NCBI RefSeq assembly: GCF_003058195.1
Contig: NZ_QBUH01000004.1
Coordinates: 186,001-250,000, forward strand
Reading direction: 5' to 3'
From: Elizabethkingia sp. YR214
Lineage (GTDB): Bacteria; Bacteroidota; Bacteroidia; Flavobacteriales; Weeksellaceae
Length of the DNA stretch: 64,000 nucleotides
The notes beneath the pieces were generated by a model. The model had not been told where the DNA came from. It made no database searches and saw only the letters and a program-made list of their open reading frames with translations. Below are positions 8,220 to 16,458 of this stretch, piece by piece. Position 1 is the first letter of the stretch, and every line of letters starts with the position of its first letter. The position numbers and the translations under genes are program-made.

Positions 8220-9487
8220 TCAGTTTAAATGTTCAGAGGCATTTGTTTTTTTAAGAAAAATAATGCCGTCGAAGTAATTACTCAGATTATTGATCTTCTT
8301 AGTGTATATGTTTTTTTCATACTTTACCGGATCCATATAAAAGTATCCCCATAGAGCCAAAGAGAAATTTCCTTTCGGATTCCCATTGTTACCTCTAAGG
8401 TTTAGGTAAAAATTCTCATTTTTAAATTCTGAAAAATAATTTTGCCAGCTGTCTTTTAATGGAGCAGGAAGCGGATATGCCTGGTATTTGTTGTCATTGG
8501 TATCTGTATTATCCAAAGTTGCACTATAAGTACCAGACGCTGTTAATGTTGCCAGTGAATAGTATTTTTCACCAAACTGCTTTTTGAGATAGCCACCCAT
8601 GCCTAAATCATCAGAAAAAGGGAAAGTAAAAGCTATGTGACCATTATGAGCTATAACTATGACTTTCTTATTATCATAAAGCTGATGGGTTTTAGTAACC
8701 ATTTCCGCCATCATCTGATCTCTTGAAATATCATAATTTTGCTTGCTTGCCTCATACATCACTTTAAAGCCCAATTTGATGTTTTGTAATGCCAGTTTTG
8801 CTTCTGTGGAGATACTAATATTATCTTTATTTACCGTTTCTTCAATATTACTGGCTAATTCGTAGGCTTGAGTACCATTTTTTATAACTGCCGGCATATC
8901 GACACGGAAGTTTTTATCATTTCGCTTGCTCCACATATCATCCTGATATTTTGCTTTAGCCAGCAAATCAACTATTAGTACTTTTAGCGTGCTGTTATCT
9001 TTAAATTCATTTTCAAGGATTTTAACCGAATTGGATACAAAGTTAAAATCTGCTCCGGTAAGCAAAATCTGATTTTTATTCTTCTTATTGTAATTTCTTA
9101 CCCATAATAAGAATTCTTCAATTTCTTTAGTCTGCCATATAGAAAGGAGATATTGTTTCATGGCACTTTTAAGATCCGTATCAGAGTTAACAGCTTTATT
9201 CAGATAGAACATATCGCCATATGGTGATTCAAAGGATATGATACTGAAATGTTGTTTGGTGATTAAATTTTTAGAGATTGCAGCTCTTATTTCATTGAAT
9301 TCTTTGGTTCCGTGTGTTCCTTCTCCAAGACCTATAATGGTATTATTCCCAATTTCTTTTGCTATTGGAGCTGCTATTTTCAGGTAATCTTTACCTAAAT
9401 TCAGCTCGGTTGTTTTTATAGCATTATCTTGAGCTTCTATATAGACCAGTCCGGTTATAAGTGATAGTGCTAAAATATCTTTTTCAT
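8220..9487 (-). CDS. Erythromycin-esterase-family protein with an apparent one-base frameshift in the signal peptide
   Basis: The body matches the erythromycin esterase / succinoglycan-biosynthesis hydrolase family: IGLGEGTHGTKEF with the catalytic-type Glu/His near the start, SFESPYGD, LTGADFNF and VIVIAHNGHIAF. Function (macrolide lactone opening or another ester cleavage) is not proven by homology at this depth. The ATG at 9487 opens a normal signal peptide, MKKIF, but stops at TAG after five codons. Adding one base to the A4 run at 9472-9475 would give MKKIFLALSLITG, in frame with the body. Read without correction, the frame starts at 9602 with an unlikely N-terminus that overlaps the AraC gene. 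This could be a real mutation, phase variation or a sequencing error. Confidence 0.8.
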
Positions 9488-9558
9488 GTTGTTTTATAAT
9501 ATAATAGTGTTGGGCAAAAATAAAATGCACCGGACTATTATAATTGTACAAATGGAAA

Positions 9559-10368
9559 CTATTCTTCAAACAGCCAGATATTTTCTTTAGAAATATCAAC
9601 ATTATTGAAAAAAGAGCCAGGATTTACTTTAGTAAGTTCTTTAAAATTCCGGATAAAATGAGACTGGTCATAAAAATCAGCATCTAAAGATAATTCGATA
9701 AGGTTGGTGTTATTATTCTTCTGGCTAATTGAGTTTCTGAACTTATTAATTTTTCGGAATTCAGAAGGCGATTTTCCTACATATTTCTGGAACATTTTGT
9801 TCAGATATTGTCTCGAAATTTTATTTTTCTTCGCAATTTCTTCTATACTCATTGTGGAATTGATGTCCAAAAGCCAGCTCTCAACATTGGTGAAGTCTTT
9901 TTGAATAAGTTTTGAAATCCAATATTTTTCCAACAATTCCAATTGAATATTCCTTTCCTTAGTTAGTAGTACTTTTGTCATTTCAGCTTCATAATCACCA
10001 AAAGGATTGAAGTAGCTAAAATCATTTTCGAATAGAGAAGATATATCGTCTATAAAATAGTTGAGACCGGCAGGTTTAAAATAGATTGTAATTTCGTCTA
10101 CTATCGCATTGACTTTTATTTCTATCGGCGTAATATATTTTTTTACAAGAGTAGAGGTAAACTTGCTCTCTGCAGAAGAAACTGTGATTTGACCTTTTTC
10201 CAGTTTTACATCTGAATTCAGATAAGCAGAAACAATGTTGTAATTGTTTGGAAAGGTCTGATAACTAAAAGAATTTTCAATCTCCTGTTTGGAAATAAAA
10301 TAAAATCCCTCAATGTATTTGTTCAGGATATTATTGTCGGGTTTATAAAATTCTGTTCTTATCTTCAT
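9559..10368 (-). CDS. AraC-family transcriptional regulator
   Basis: A 269-residue cytoplasmic regulator. The N-terminal sensing domain is unassigned, and the C-terminal AraC double helix-turn-helix occupies about residues 165-255 (SIEEIAKKNKISRQYLNKMF; LSLDADFYDQSHFIRNFKEL). The esterase-family gene follows on the same strand, 71 nt after its stop if that gene starts at 9487, so it is the obvious target or operon partner. The ligand is unknown. Confidence 0.9.
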   Translation of the reverse strand: MKIRTEFYKPDNNILNKYIEGFYFISKQEIENSFSYQTFPNNYNIVSAYLNSDVKLEKGQITVSSAESKFTSTLVKKYITPIEIKVNAIVDEITIYFKPAGLNYFIDDISSLFENDFSYFNPFGDYEAEMTKVLLTKERNIQLELLEKYWISKLIQKDFTNVESWLLDINSTMSIEEIAKKNKISRQYLNKMFQKYVGKSPSEFRKINKFRNSISQKNNNTNLIELSLDADFYDQSHFIRNFKELTKVNPGSFFNNVDISKENIWLFEE

Positions 10369-10511
10369 ACACTACTGCAACTGTTCAAAATATGTATAAC
10401 ACCTTTTTTGATGAGTTGTAAAAATACAAATATAAAAATGGATAAAAGTATTAATTTGTAGTTTACTGAATGGCTGCTAGAGCAATATATCTTATAGTCT
10501 TTTAGTCAGGA

Positions 10512-10907
10512 TTATTGGAGACCAACGGCTAAGAAGATATAGCTAAGATAAATCCATAGTAAGGAAAAGACAACATGAATGATCGTTTCAAATTTTTTCC
10601 CTTTCCATAGTACTGGTGAATAAACAAAAAATTGGAAAATTAAACGAACTGTCCAAAATATTCCAAATCCCAGACTAATTGTTTTTCCTAAAGAAGTAGT
10701 AATTAATTCTTTTGTATTTGTGAGGCATAATATACCCATTAATAGTACCGTAAGAGTAATGAAAAACGTATGAACAGACATCATTTGCCGGTTTATTAGG
10801 CTCAGTGACTGAAGTTCTTTTTTCCAGTGAAAGTATTTAGGAAATATTACATGAACTAGTGCTAAAAAGATCAAAATACTTCCAATTATTTTATAATGAG
10901 TTTCCAT
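10512..10907 (-). CDS. Four-span membrane protein, hypothetical
   Basis: A 131-residue protein with four transmembrane helices (about 6-24, 44-63, 74-93 and 108-128). No family is named with confidence. It overlaps the end of the methyltransferase gene by 17 nt, so it is the last gene of the DoxX-like / DUF2071 / methyltransferase operon. The tight coupling suggests a related function in or at the membrane. Confidence 0.75.
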   Translation of the reverse strand: METHYKIIGSILIFLALVHVIFPKYFHWKKELQSLSLINRQMMSVHTFFITLTVLLMGILCLTNTKELITTSLGKTISLGFGIFWTVRLIFQFFVYSPVLWKGKKFETIIHVVFSLLWIYLSYIFLAVGLQ

Positions 10908-11673
10908 TGACTTCTAGTATAAATGTGGTTATAAATGGTGTTGACTTTTGTTCTTCTTTTATAATAAATCCAGCTTTCTCAAAGGAGTGCAACCATGTTT
11001 TCCGGGAATGAAAATGCATAAATCCTATATTATATGCCCAAAAGTTGTTTAGATCGCGAAGGTGTTCTGTTATGAAAATCTGACCATCAGGTTTTAGAAT
11101 GCGGCGAAGTTGTCTGAAAAATAATATTCTTTCCTGTTCATCTCTTATTTCGTGGGCAGCAAGGATGGCAAATATCTGGTCGAAAGTTTCATCCTGAAAG
11201 GGTAAATAGTCTGTTTTTGCAGAAATAGTTCCGGGATAAGGCGGATAGGCTGCTCTGGCTCTTTTTATAGAAACTTCAGTATGTAATCTGGGATTGTAAA
11301 AATCACAAATACTCAATTCAGAGTCTGGACATTTTTGTTTGATTAATTTACTTGTTTCGTCAAAGCCGGCATTTATATTTAGCAGACTTTGTTGTTGTTT
11401 ACCTGTTTGTATCCAACGAAGCTTATAAAGACCTGACAAATCATAAATATAATATGATACCGCTAAAGATATCATAACAGAAGCTGTGGCGAGAATAATC
11501 GTTACGTTTATAACAGTTTGCAAGTCAGAGGACAGCAAGCGGCCGGAAATCGCCAAACAAACCAGTACAACAAATGCTATTACATAGAAATGCCAGTTGA
11601 ACCGGATAATATTAATGACACCCTGAAAAGGTTTTCTATTTACTTCCATCTCTCCAATACTCCTTTTTTCCAA
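10891..11673 (-). CDS. Membrane-anchored class I SAM-dependent methyltransferase-like protein
   Basis: A 260-residue protein. Two N-terminal hydrophobic segments (about 29-48 and 55-77) precede a methyltransferase fold: a degenerate motif I (LLNINAGFDETS), an acidic motif in SICDFYNP, FDQIFAILAAHEIRDE as the post-core motif and LKPDGQIFITEHL near the end. The weak glycine motif makes SAM binding likely but not certain. It overlaps the DUF2071 gene by 34 nt with the start at 11673; the ATG at 11649 (MEVNRKPF) would leave a more usual 10-nt overlap. The substrate is unknown; the anchor suggests a membrane-associated one. Confidence 0.78.
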   Translation of the reverse strand: MEKRSIGEMEVNRKPFQGVINIIRFNWHFYVIAFVVLVCLAISGRLLSSDLQTVINVTIILATASVMISLAVSYYIYDLSGLYKLRWIQTGKQQQSLLNINAGFDETSKLIKQKCPDSELSICDFYNPRLHTEVSIKRARAAYPPYPGTISAKTDYLPFQDETFDQIFAILAAHEIRDEQERILFFRQLRRILKPDGQIFITEHLRDLNNFWAYNIGFMHFHSRKTWLHSFEKAGFIIKEEQKSTPFITTFILEVNGNSL

Positions 11674-12374
11674 TAATAAGGTATATTCTTTATTTCAAAA
11701 GCATTAGCTAGAACCAAACCTTTCAACTGGAGCGAATCCAGAAAATCAAAATGATAATCCTGAATCTGTATAGGTTCCGGTGTCCAGTTCTGTCGGACTC
11801 CTTCTATAACAAGTACACTCTTGTCTTCGTTATTATACGTAAAAGTAAAGGGGAGTGGTCCAGCAAACCTTCGGGCTTCTTTCCAGTCATTAAACGGAGA
11901 GGTTTCGGGCAAAAGAATGTTTTGATTATTCTTGTTTATAGCCAATGTGAAGTTTGATTTACGGGATTGTATTGATCTTATTTCACTGTTTTCGGACTGG
12001 GTAATATCTGTAGTTGTATAATTATAATGGGTAAATATATTGCCGAAAAACTCCATTTTCCGTTTATTGGTTTCAGATTTTATAATGTATAATCCACGAA
12101 GCCTTTTGCCTTTTTCATTAGTAAAGCGAACAAATATTCTGTAGCCAATAAGAAAGAAATCATTGCCCATAAATTTTGGAAAGCCTTTAGGGCGAAGTCC
12201 GGAAGTCTGTACCATAGCAACCGCAACAAATGCCCATTCATCCTGAAAAGTATCCAGCTCCAAACATTCCGGAATTAGATCCCGCAACTGTTCTTTGGGC
12301 ACAGCAAAAGTCAATACTACAGAACTTTTAAAAAAAGCTTCTACAGCAAAAGGATGATCTTTCAGTAATTTCAT
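11640..12374 (-). CDS. DUF2071 family protein (YqjF-like)
   Basis: A 244-residue soluble protein with DUF2071 features: an N-terminal segment LTFAVPKEQLRDLIPECLELD, a central beta-rich part and a conserved PLPFTFTY region. The family has a double-barrel fold (acetoacetate-decarboxylase-like in related proteins) but no assigned reaction. It shares 4 nt with the DoxX-like gene upstream and overlaps the methyltransferase gene downstream, so it is translationally coupled to both. Confidence 0.8.
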   Translation of the reverse strand: MKLLKDHPFAVEAFFKSSVVLTFAVPKEQLRDLIPECLELDTFQDEWAFVAVAMVQTSGLRPKGFPKFMGNDFFLIGYRIFVRFTNEKGKRLRGLYIIKSETNKRKMEFFGNIFTHYNYTTTDITQSENSEIRSIQSRKSNFTLAINKNNQNILLPETSPFNDWKEARRFAGPLPFTFTYNNEDKSVLVIEGVRQNWTPEPIQIQDYHFDFLDSLQLKGLVLANAFEIKNIPYYWKKGVLERWK

Positions 12375-12772
12375 GGTATCGAATGTTTTAGCTTTTTGGA
12401 TAAAATGAATTCATTATAGAAAATAAGGGCACAAAACATTACGGCAAAAATTATGTTCATTTTTCCCCAAAGAAGTAAATTGGGAATAATAGTGAATTCC
12501 AATATATTCATCATCACAATTACCAGTATCTGGAGAATGGCATTTAATCTGGATTTCCAACCCGATATAATCCATATTGCCATTAGTATTTCTGCAAAGC
12601 CTATGCATAAAGTGATTGGTTTTGCATATTCCCGTCCCAGAATTTGGGCTATAATTTCCTGATGCCGGGGAACAAGCCCCAGAACTTTGCAGAATAATCC
12701 ATTTGTCAGCCATACAGCCGCAATGGTGTAAGTTAAGACTTTATGTATAAGTTGTTTATTTAGATTAGTCAC
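12371..12772 (-). CDS. DoxX-like family membrane protein
   Basis: A 133-residue protein with four transmembrane helices and the DoxX-like signature around LGLVPRHQEIIAQILGREYA (about 32-51), followed by GFAEILMAIWIISGW. DoxX-type proteins are often tied to redox or respiratory functions, but none is characterised for this subgroup. It is the first gene of a four-gene overlapping run that ends at 10512. The gene before it stops 63 nt upstream. Confidence 0.85.
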   Translation of the reverse strand: MTNLNKQLIHKVLTYTIAAVWLTNGLFCKVLGLVPRHQEIIAQILGREYAKPITLCIGFAEILMAIWIISGWKSRLNAILQILVIVMMNILEFTIIPNLLLWGKMNIIFAVMFCALIFYNEFILSKKLKHSIP

Positions 12773-12835
12773 CTTGTTGGCTATAAATTATCGTTATACC
12801 AAAATATGCAATTTTCAGAAGATATATTGATAAAT

Positions 12836-13447
12836 CTATTTTTTATCCAGCAGCTTTCCCATAAAAATAAAAGCTGAGGATAGGCCAAGGAAAAAGAGGG
12901 ACAGGAAAAATGCATTTTGGATAACACCCGCAAAGCCTAATATTGAAACATCAACAAAAGGATAAGGATAAAATCCGGACTGATTGCCGCGTAAAAGAAT
13001 ATAGATGAAATAGACGAGAGGATAGGAGAACCATTTTATGGCCATATTATATTTCAGATTTTTCTTTGGTTCATACAGATACCAGAAGAGAATAACCAGG
13101 ATTGGAATAACGGAGTGCAGTAATTCGTCAACAAGTCTCTGTATTCCCTGAGGGTACCAAAGATGTCTGAGTGCAACCTGATAAACTAATCCTACTACAG
13201 CAATGTAAATAGTAAGAAATGTAAGTGTTCCGGGAGCGTTGATTAAAGAAACGGATTTGTTCCGGGAAAAGGAGATAATACTGAAATAAAGAGCTACAAA
13301 TATGTTGGTAAGAATAGTAAAAAAGCTGAAGAATCTTATTGTAGCTTCAGAAACAGAAACAGTTCTGTTTTCAATCATCAGATAATATTGCGCAATAATG
13401 GCAAACCATCCTAATGCAGCAAATATAAAAGCTAAACTTCTCTTCAT
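12836..13447 (-). CDS. Pr6Pr-type multi-span membrane protein
   Basis: A 203-residue protein with six predicted transmembrane helices. The opening (AALGWFAIIAQYYLMIENR, then IRFFSFFTILTNIFVAL) and the HLWYPQGIQRLVDELLHSVIP and YPLVYFIYILLRG segments match the Pr6Pr family (FAR-17a/AIG1-like), whose function is unknown in bacteria. It lies 35 nt after the binding-protein gene and 63 nt before the DoxX-like gene on the same strand, so it could belong to a longer operon. Confidence 0.82.
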   Translation of the reverse strand: MKRSLAFIFAALGWFAIIAQYYLMIENRTVSVSEATIRFFSFFTILTNIFVALYFSIISFSRNKSVSLINAPGTLTFLTIYIAVVGLVYQVALRHLWYPQGIQRLVDELLHSVIPILVILFWYLYEPKKNLKYNMAIKWFSYPLVYFIYILLRGNQSGFYPYPFVDVSILGFAGVIQNAFFLSLFFLGLSSAFIFMGKLLDKK

Positions 13448-13482
13448 TGGGATGGTTTATTATAATCTGTATTATGACATTT

Positions 13483-14529
13483 TTATTTGAGTTCCTTCAT
13501 ATACACCATAGTTGTATCTTTCAACAGGTTTGGGTGGAAGATATTCACATAGTCATGAAGTACTTTATCGGCACGAACTACACCGGAAGCAAAATAATCA
13601 TTGGATTTACCTTTCACGCTGCCATACAGGCTATATACTTTTCCATTTTTAAAAGGATGAAGCTTTGCATATACAGGATTAAAGGCCAATAACTCGCTTT
13701 TCTTTTTATATTCTCCAACATTTACCCAATAAGTTGCTTTGGTGGATTTTGCAAAAACTTCCTCAAAGCTTAGCGGAACCGAGTTCTCATTAGGCAAAGA
13801 CTGCCATGGATAGCTGGCATTGGCATCTTTAAAGTATTGCGCTGCAAAGCTATTTCCACCCGGAACGAACCATTGGTTTCCGTACATCTCATTACAGATA
13901 ACTTCCGGTTTGTCTTTTGCCTGTGAAGCCTGAAGTTTTAGTTGATTGTAATTTTTCTCGATAAGGTTATACAGAGAATCTGATTTTTTCTCAATCCCAA
14001 ATAGCTTTCCGTATAGTTTCAGATAGGCACTTTTTTCCAAAGGCTTTTGTTCCATGTATTCATCAAGGAAGATGATCTTAATACCATTTTTCTTCAGCAG
14101 CTCATAAGTATTTTCGAATGAAGCTATATAATTGGTGAAAACAGCATCAGGTTTTAGAGCCAGTATTTTTTCTATATCATATTTTTGTTCAGATCCTACA
14201 TTCTGGATTTTTCCGGACTGAATAAGCTGTTGAATTTTCTCTGAGAATATATATTCCGGGCTGGATACTCCGACAATTTTATCCTCCAATCCAAGCTCGG
14301 TCATATATCCGATAAGTGTTGAATTCAGGAAGATCACTTTTTTTAACGGAAAAACTGATTTTTTTAGCTCAATATCGAATTTTCCTGAGGTAATCCTGAA
14401 GTTATCTTTATCTTCTTTAAAATGAAGTCGTTGAGAAATCTGAGTATCTTCTTTTGGAAAATTCTGCTCTGTTTTTTTGCAAGAAAACAGAAAAAATAGG
14501 AGACCTGATGACAAAAAAAGTGCTTTCAT
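13483..14529 (-). CDS. Periplasmic iron-siderophore/cobalamin-type substrate-binding lipoprotein
   Basis: A 348-residue lipoprotein (lipobox LFSC, C17) of the type III (BtuF/FepB) binding-protein fold: KVIFLNSTLIGYMTELGLEDKIVGVSS, then ILALKPDAVFTNY, the long interdomain helix, and a C-terminal domain with GEYKKKSELLAFNPVYAKL. It probably delivers a chelated metal or corrinoid to an ABC importer. No permease or ATPase is adjacent, so the partner genes must lie elsewhere. It is divergent from the tRNA-Arg gene. Confidence 0.87.
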   Translation of the reverse strand: MKALFLSSGLLFFLFSCKKTEQNFPKEDTQISQRLHFKEDKDNFRITSGKFDIELKKSVFPLKKVIFLNSTLIGYMTELGLEDKIVGVSSPEYIFSEKIQQLIQSGKIQNVGSEQKYDIEKILALKPDAVFTNYIASFENTYELLKKNGIKIIFLDEYMEQKPLEKSAYLKLYGKLFGIEKKSDSLYNLIEKNYNQLKLQASQAKDKPEVICNEMYGNQWFVPGGNSFAAQYFKDANASYPWQSLPNENSVPLSFEEVFAKSTKATYWVNVGEYKKKSELLAFNPVYAKLHPFKNGKVYSLYGSVKGKSNDYFASGVVRADKVLHDYVNIFHPNLLKDTTMVYMKELK

Positions 14530-14553
14530 TCTTCAAAGAAAGAAAAAAAGTAC

Positions 14554-14561
14554 TATATTTG
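14554..14561 (+). promoter_or_regulatory. -7 element of the tRNA-Arg promoter
   Basis: TATATTTG matches TAnnTTTG and lies 14 nt before the mature 5' end of the tRNA. No convincing -33 element was seen at the usual distance. Confidence 0.5.
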
Positions 14562-14574
14562 CAAACCTTTAAAC

Positions 14575-14648
14575 GGGTGCGTAGCTCAATTGGATAGAGC
14601 GTTAGATTACGGCTCTAAAGGTTGGGGGTTCGACTCCTCCCGCGCTCA
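14575..14648 (+). tRNA. tRNA-Arg, anticodon ACG
   Basis: Folds as a full cloverleaf: acceptor GGGTGCG/CGCGCTC with two wobbles, D stem GCTC/GAGC, anticodon stem TTAGA/TCTAA with loop TTACGGC (anticodon ACG, read as ICG), variable loop AGGTT, T stem GGGGG/CCTCC with loop TTCGACT, and discriminator A at 14648. CCA is not encoded. The 3' half is partly repeated at 20580-20617, which suggests the gene was once an integration target. Confidence 0.95.
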
Positions 14649-14654
14649 CGTATA

Positions 14655-14690
14655 AATATCCCTCTATAGAGAGGGATATTTTGTTTTTTG
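14655..14690 (+). terminator. Terminator after tRNA-Arg
   Basis: Perfect 11-bp stem AATATCCCTCT (14655-14665) / AGAGGGATATT (14670-14680) with a 4-nt loop, followed by TTGTTTTTTG. Confidence 0.88.
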
Positions 14691-14721
14691 AATGTTATTA
14701 ATAAAAAACTGATATCTACTA

Positions 14722-14940
14722 TTATTCACGTTTTCCATTAATATATGCATACATTGCTGTTGCGTGTCCATGTCCCAATTCAAAATCTTTCTTTAACCAG
14801 TTGATTATTTCTGTTGCTTTTACTCCTTTTTTGATTTTTCCCTCTTCCACAAAGCCTTTTTCAGCAGCTAGTTTCTCAAAATCTGAACGAGATTTTCCGG
14901 TTTTTTCTTCAATATTTTTAATATAAGTTTGAAAAGACAT
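14722..14940 (-). CDS. DUF4287 domain-containing small protein
   Basis: A 72-residue soluble protein that consists of a DUF4287 domain: SFQTYIKNIEEKTGKSRSDF, KGVKATEIINWLKKDFELGHGHATAM and a short tail. In other bacteria this domain often occurs alone or next to DUF5655 and is of unknown function. The gene is the first after the tRNA terminator and lies in the segment bounded by tRNA-Arg and its remnant. Confidence 0.85.
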   Translation of the reverse strand: MSFQTYIKNIEEKTGKSRSDFEKLAAEKGFVEEGKIKKGVKATEIINWLKKDFELGHGHATAMYAYINGKRE

Positions 14941-15080
14941 ATTATTTATATTTTTTTATTGATTTTGTTTTTATATACTTTTAATTATTATCAAAAATAT
15001 GTAAAATTTATAATTGATAAATATATAATTGTCAAAATTTTAATTTGAATTATTATAATAATGTTTATTATAATTGGTAA

Positions 15081-16448
15081 TTATTTATTTGAAAATGTTT
15101 TCTTTCGTATCTCCGCAACTCCGGCTTTAGTCAGTTTAATAGTAGAGTATTCCCCTTTGGAATCTTTAATGAATTCAACAGTTCTGTTATCATCATCTGA
15201 TCTGAAAAATTTATTATCTGATTCCGGAAGTAATTCAATATCAAAGTCATTATAATAGAGCTTTCCATTGTCGTTACGAATTTTGATATCTTCATAATCA
15301 CCCTCAAAATGCTTGTAAAGAGAAAGATTATTACTGACTCTCTTATGATGATATGGGAGTTCAACCTCTTTACCAAAGTATATTGCAGCTAATCCGTATG
15401 CAAGCATATATGCCGGAGACTGATTATTGGAAAGAACAGTGATAAACAAACCATCATCTGTATAACGGTTGAAGGAAGTCATTGTCCCAAAAAAACCGCC
15501 ATCATGTGCGATTAATTGATGTCCTTGATTGTAGAAAGGGTTGACAAGAAAGCCATATCCAAAGTTGTGGTCATTATAGGAGGTAAACATTCGGTTTTTC
15601 ATTTCTTTTGATAAAATAGATGTCCTGTAAAGAGCTTTGTCCCATAACGCCAAATCTTCAATAGTAGAATAAACACCATCATGTCCAATGTTAAATCCCC
15701 AATTGATATATGGATTATGAGCTAACTTATTTTCCGCGTGGTAATAAACTTTTGCTTTTTTCAGAATTATCGAATCATTATTACTAATTCCAGTATTCTT
15801 CATTCCTACTTTTTCAAATATATTTTTTTTCAGAAAAACTGCATATTCTTCTCCTGATACTTTTTCAATAATCTTACCTAATAAATAATACCCAATATTA
15901 CTGTATTCGCTTTTAGTTCCTGGCGAAAATTCATATGGTATTTTTTTTATCTCATTATAGGCGGAATCAGCTGATATGGTGCTTAAAGCCAGTTCTTTAA
16001 ACCCTAGGGCAAGTCCGGAAGAATGTGATAACAACATATGAATGGTAACACTTTCGGCATTAGGGTAATCTGGGAAAAATTTATTTAATTTGTTATCAAG
16101 TGATAATTTTCCTTTTTCTACTAGTTGAAGAATTGCGGTTGCTGTAAATTGCTTTGTTACCGATGCTAATGGGAATTTGGTGTCAGTTGTGTTTTTAATA
16201 TTCCATTCGTAATCTGCTAAACCATAAGCCTTCCGCAAAAGCACAGCGTCTTTTCTGACAATCAGAACGGTGCCGCTAAATCCATTCACGTCTGCCTGGG
16301 CTTGCATATATTTTGATAATTTATTGGAAAGATCGGTCTGATTTTTCGTTAAGTTGAGCTCTTCCTTAATTGTTTTGGTTTGTGAAAAACTGTTGAAGGA
16401 GAGAAAGCTAATTCCTAAAAATAATATTGTTTTTGAGTAATTTTTCAT
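15081..16448 (-). CDS. Serine hydrolase, class C beta-lactamase fold (periplasmic), third of three tandem paralogues
   Basis: A 455-residue exported protein with a signal peptide ending near FSQ (residue 23). It has the catalytic set of the class C / D-alanyl-D-alanine carboxypeptidase family: SVTK at 96-99, YSN at 182-184 and HDGG at 315-318 in the KTG position. A roughly 100-residue beta-rich C-terminal domain follows. Members include esterases, peptidases and PBP-like proteins; antibiotic hydrolysis is not implied. It starts 10 nt after the previous hydrolase gene and is the last gene of the AraC-hydrolase set. Confidence 0.88.
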   Translation of the reverse strand: MKNYSKTILFLGISFLSFNSFSQTKTIKEELNLTKNQTDLSNKLSKYMQAQADVNGFSGTVLIVRKDAVLLRKAYGLADYEWNIKNTTDTKFPLASVTKQFTATAILQLVEKGKLSLDNKLNKFFPDYPNAESVTIHMLLSHSSGLALGFKELALSTISADSAYNEIKKIPYEFSPGTKSEYSNIGYYLLGKIIEKVSGEEYAVFLKKNIFEKVGMKNTGISNNDSIILKKAKVYYHAENKLAHNPYINWGFNIGHDGVYSTIEDLALWDKALYRTSILSKEMKNRMFTSYNDHNFGYGFLVNPFYNQGHQLIAHDGGFFGTMTSFNRYTDDGLFITVLSNNQSPAYMLAYGLAAIYFGKEVELPYHHKRVSNNLSLYKHFEGDYEDIKIRNDNGKLYYNDFDIELLPESDNKFFRSDDDNRTVEFIKDSKGEYSTIKLTKAGVAEIRKKTFSNK

Positions 16449-16458
16449 TGGGAATAAG

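Noticed and set aside
12414-12713. Alternative 99-codon minus-strand frame
   Set aside because: It is an out-of-frame reading inside the DoxX-like gene, whose frame has family motifs and tight overlaps with its neighbours.
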